Source: Nitrospira sp.
GTDB taxonomy: Bacteria > Nitrospirota > Nitrospiria > Nitrospirales > Nitrospiraceae
Reading direction: 5' to 3'
DNA length: 41,025 nucleotides
Assembly: GCA_024998685.1 (NCBI GenBank)
Contig: JACOEH010000043.1
Location: forward strand, 1 to 41,025
A program made the translations under genes and the position numbers. This document shows positions 38,867 to 41,025 of the stretch, in pieces. The notes below the pieces were generated by a model. That model made no database searches. It had not been told where the DNA came from and was given only the letters and a program-made list of their open reading frames with translations. Numbering within the stretch: the first letter of the stretch is position 1; each line of letters opens with the position of its first letter.

Positions 38867-39469
38867 TCAACTAAGAGGCCGGAGGTCTTCAAGAAGCGTG
38901 AAGACCTCTCCGGCAAGCCGTTTTCGATCCTTCGTGCCATCCAGAACATAATTTGCCAGACGGCGTTTCTTTGCCAGGGGCAGCTGGTTTCTGATGCGGC
39001 GAAGTGCTTCGGATCGTGAGAGGCCATTCCGTTTTCTGAGGCGGGCGATCTGAGTGTCTCGATCAGCGGTCACGACAATGATCTTATCCACACGTTTGTC
39101 GATGTCGGCTTCGAAGAGTAACGGGACATCGTAGATCACGATCGCTTTGGGATCTTTCCTTTCGGCTCGTTTGGCCAGCTTGGCTTGCTCCCGTGCGACG
39201 CGAGGATGAATAATCCGTTCGAGGCGGCGGAGGTTCTTTTTGTCGTGAAAGACGATCGCACCCAGAGCATGACGATCGATGGTGCGATCGGGATGCAAGA
39301 TGCTCTTGCCGAACGCCATGACAATCTCCCGCCACGCCGGTTTACCCGGACGAACAACTTCACGCGCCAATTCATCGGCGTCGATTACGACGGCGCCGTA
39401 TTGCCGGAACATCTTTGCGACGGTGCTTTTCCCGGTTGCCACGCCTCCGGTTAAGCCGACAAGCATCAT
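38867..39469 (-). CDS. coaE: Dephospho-CoA kinase CoaE
   Basis: The 200-aa P-loop kinase carries out the last step of CoA synthesis. It has LVGLTGGVATGKSTV (Walker A, 3–17), DADELAREVV (substrate-binding, about 33–42), IHPRV and DVPLLFEADIDKRVDKIIVV. I chose the first ATG of the MM pair at 39469 because TTGTTG-N17-TATGCT lies just upstream; an in-frame start six codons earlier would fall inside that promoter. No Shine-Dalgarno is present, so the mRNA is probably leaderless. It is divergent from the beta-helix gene. Confidence 0.94.
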   Translation of the reverse strand: MMLVGLTGGVATGKSTVAKMFRQYGAVVIDADELAREVVRPGKPAWREIVMAFGKSILHPDRTIDRHALGAIVFHDKKNLRRLERIIHPRVAREQAKLAKRAERKDPKAIVIYDVPLLFEADIDKRVDKIIVVTADRDTQIARLRKRNGLSRSEALRRIRNQLPLAKKRRLANYVLDGTKDRKRLAGEVFTLLEDLRPLS

Positions 39470-39477
39470 GGCGGCGG

Positions 39478-39506
39478 AGCATATCATGCGTCCTGCTGTA
39501 CAACAA
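39478..39506 (-). promoter_or_regulatory. coaE promoter, probably leaderless
   Basis: On the minus strand, TTGTTG (39501–39506), a 17-base spacer and TATGCT (39478–39483), then eight bases to the coaE ATG. The predicted transcription start falls on or one to two bases before the start codon. Confidence 0.5.
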
Positions 39507-39513
39507 AGCGCGA

Positions 39514-39543
39514 TTGACAGGATTGGCTGCGGGCTTGTATGAA
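39514..39543 (+). promoter_or_regulatory. Promoter of the beta-helix gene
   Basis: TTGACA (39514–39519), an 18-base spacer and TATGAA (39538–39543). The -10 box overlaps the first possible ATG (39539) and stands seven bases before the second in-frame ATG (39551), where a leaderless mRNA would begin. Confidence 0.45.
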
Positions 39544-40579
39544 GTTCCCGATGCGGCCGATTTTTTATATCGCGATAGTCTTTGGTTTGATGTTCGTTGG
39601 GCCGAGTCTTACTCGAGCTGAAAACGCCGTACCCTCTCCAAGAACGATCACTGTCGCACTCGACGGCACCGGGGACTTCTCTTCAATCCAAGAGGCCGTG
39701 GACAGCGCCATGAAGGGTGACACGGTTCTGATCAAGGCGGGAGCGTATGCTCAGGATCTTACCGTCCATAGCAAAGAGAAGATAAAGATCGTGGGTGCGG
39801 GATCGGACAAGGTGACGCTCCTTGGGAGAAGCGAGCTGGTCGGCGTGCTGCATGTCGGCAAGTGGCCCTATGGGGCGACCGATATCGAAATCAGCGGCCT
39901 TACGATAGGCGAGCATGGAGGACATGCTCTCGGTATTTTCAACGGAAACCGCATCACGCTGCGTCAGGTTCATGTGAAAGGAATGGTTTTCGGCCAACAG
40001 GTGCAAGAGGTTCGTATCGAAGACTGTATGATCGGGGGGAGTGAAACGACGGGTGTGCACTTGTCTGATTCTCAGGTCCTTCTGATCGGAAATGTAATCC
40101 ATGATAATGATCATGGTGTCAATGTGACCGGCAAATCTTCGGTTCGGCTTGAGCGCAATATCATCACTGGAAATTTGTTCGAGGCCGTCGTGATCAGTGA
40201 TCAGGCAAACGCGGTCTTGATCAATAATACCCTGGCCAAGAATGGTGGTGGAGCCGCATTCCTCGGTGTGTCGACCATCGAGGCATCTGGGAATATTGTG
40301 AGCCTCAATAAAGTCGGTTTTCTTATCGCAGCTTCGAGCCAGACCAAGACTTCGTACAATGCGTTATTCAATAATGGGGTAAGCTACATGAGAGCCGGAA
40401 CTCCGAACATTCAGGCGCCGGAACTCCAGGCTGAGTCGGATATGACGGCCGATCCACGCTTTGTAGATGCCGAGCATGACGATTTCCGACTGAAGCCCGA
40501 CACGACGTTGCTCAATCGTGGAATGTTTCGTTACCTTGGCGCGCTCCCTCCGCTTTTGGTGCCCGCACAGAATCGCTAA
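39539..40579 (+). CDS. Secreted right-handed beta-helix protein
   Basis: The exported protein (346 aa from the first ATG) has a signal peptide (core PIFYIAIVFGLMFVG, cleaved near TRA). It then has a pectate-lyase/pectinesterase-like opening, TITVALDGTGDFSSIQEAVD, followed by GDTVLIKAGAY and successive parallel beta-helix coils typical of the PbH1/NosD-like fold (GVHLSDSQVLLIGNVIHDN, GVNVTGKSSVRLERNIITGN, AVVISDQANAVLINNTLAKN). The catalytic residues of true pectinesterases are not evident, so a carbohydrate-binding or structural envelope role is as likely. If the TTGACA promoter is right, translation begins at ATG 39551, shortening the signal by four residues. Confidence 0.85.
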   Translation: MKFPMRPIFYIAIVFGLMFVGPSLTRAENAVPSPRTITVALDGTGDFSSIQEAVDSAMKGDTVLIKAGAYAQDLTVHSKEKIKIVGAGSDKVTLLGRSELVGVLHVGKWPYGATDIEISGLTIGEHGGHALGIFNGNRITLRQVHVKGMVFGQQVQEVRIEDCMIGGSETTGVHLSDSQVLLIGNVIHDNDHGVNVTGKSSVRLERNIITGNLFEAVVISDQANAVLINNTLAKNGGGAAFLGVSTIEASGNIVSLNKVGFLIAASSQTKTSYNALFNNGVSYMRAGTPNIQAPELQAESDMTADPRFVDAEHDDFRLKPDTTLLNRGMFRYLGALPPLLVPAQNR

Positions 40580-40731
40580 TAATTCATTTGAAACAATGGG
40601 ATAGAGTATATCCCTGATGTTGGGGTAATGCGCATGGTATGCTATCCGTGTAGCGCATATCCTTCCGGTTCATTTCTCAATTAAAGTAGCATCACAAACG
40701 CGCCGAGAAGGATTCAACCAGGAGGTCTCCC

Positions 40732-40917
40732 TTGGCTAGCTTTCGCAGTAACCTTGAAAAGCCGTCGGGTGAAGGCATCCCTTCGCTCATGGATATGGAA
40801 TCCGGCAAGTTGGTCGGGGCCGTGCTGCCTATGTCTGAGCAGGCCCAAATCCAGATGCGGAACAGCATCGAAGTCATTGAATATCTTCTGAATCAGGAGC
40901 GAGTGATCTGGAGCTAG
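40732..40917 (+). CDS. 61-aa conserved-looking protein of unknown function
   Basis: The TTG start at 40732 is backed by AGGAGG at 40720–40725, six bases upstream. The product starts MASFRSNLEKPSGEGIPSLM and has a GKLVGAVLPMSEQAQIQM stretch and a helical end (IEVIEYLLNQERVIW). It has no signal peptide or membrane span. I recognise no family; regular codon use and the strong ribosome-binding site argue it is real. Confidence 0.6.
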   Translation: MASFRSNLEKPSGEGIPSLMDMESGKLVGAVLPMSEQAQIQMRNSIEVIEYLLNQERVIWS

Positions 40918-40952
40918 GCAGTCGCTCTTCTGAGCCCTACCGGTTGTTCCTC

Positions 40953-41025
40953 ATGCAATCCCTCAATAATATTCCGGCTCTTCTCCTTGGTGAGTGGGTA
41001 AACGAAGCAAGAGAAACGGCATTTC
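40953..41025 (+). CDS. Possible start of a gene running off the window
   Basis: An open frame from ATG 40953 continues to the end (MQSLNNIPALLLGEWVNEAR and four more residues). No clear ribosome-binding site precedes it and the length is too short to judge. Confidence 0.25.
   Translation, partial: MQSLNNIPALLLGEWVNEARETAF

Overview
The window looks like a chromosomal segment of a Nitrospira-type bacterium (Nitrospirota). This is inferred from gene content and style: moderate-to-high GC, a SulP–carbonic anhydrase fusion, several multi-domain PAS/histidine-kinase proteins, TIG- and YCF48-repeat surface proteins and degenerate 7-nt repeats between genes. No rRNA, transposase gene or CRISPR array is visible. 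One tRNA is present (tRNA-Ser, anticodon CGA).

Layout. (1) 0.3–9.9 kb, plus strand: a divergent phosphopentomutase-like protein, a RidA-family protein, a membrane histidine kinase, a REC–PAS3–kinase–REC hybrid, a secreted TIG-repeat protein and a secreted YCF48-repeat protein. (2) 9.9–12.9 kb: an accessory island of toxin–antitoxin (TA) debris. It holds one intact-looking HigBA-like pair, a frameshifted RelE-like toxin with its intact NadS-like antitoxin, a PIN-domain remnant between two REP-like repeats, an unrecognised gene, and a shortened toxin with an intact antitoxin. (3) 13–22.9 kb, minus strand: a compact housekeeping run read valS–nadC–birA–coaX–grpE–dnaK–dnaJ–rsmE, covering translation, NAD, biotin and CoA cofactor supply, chaperones and rRNA methylation. 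(4) 23–27.7 kb: a 37-aa very basic protein, a response regulator with a long helical tail, a HAD hydrolase, a SIRT5-like sirtuin, and a PanE fused to a molybdopterin-oxidoreductase-like domain lacking its cysteine ligand.

(5) 27.8–33.2 kb is the most unusual region. Three paralogous ~100-aa single-span proteins share QMLGxPVTLxGxLxS, ESxSEDFS and VFxPP motifs. They are interspersed with a 29-aa membrane peptide, a stretch of mutually exclusive inverted repeats (candidate structured RNA), two membrane-anchored or lipoprotein-like envelope proteins and a SulP–STAS–beta-carbonic anhydrase fusion. I infer a bicarbonate/CO2-handling envelope module with undescribed small partners. (6) 33.3–41 kb: a MATE exporter, a Cas4-like plus DEDD-like nuclease fusion, tRNA-Ser, thiI, trxB, coaE, a secreted beta-helix protein and a 61-aa protein with a strong ribosome-binding site.

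Several genes have a good -10 box 6–8 nt before the start codon and no ribosome-binding site, suggesting leaderless transcripts. All family assignments come from reading motifs; no database search was run.
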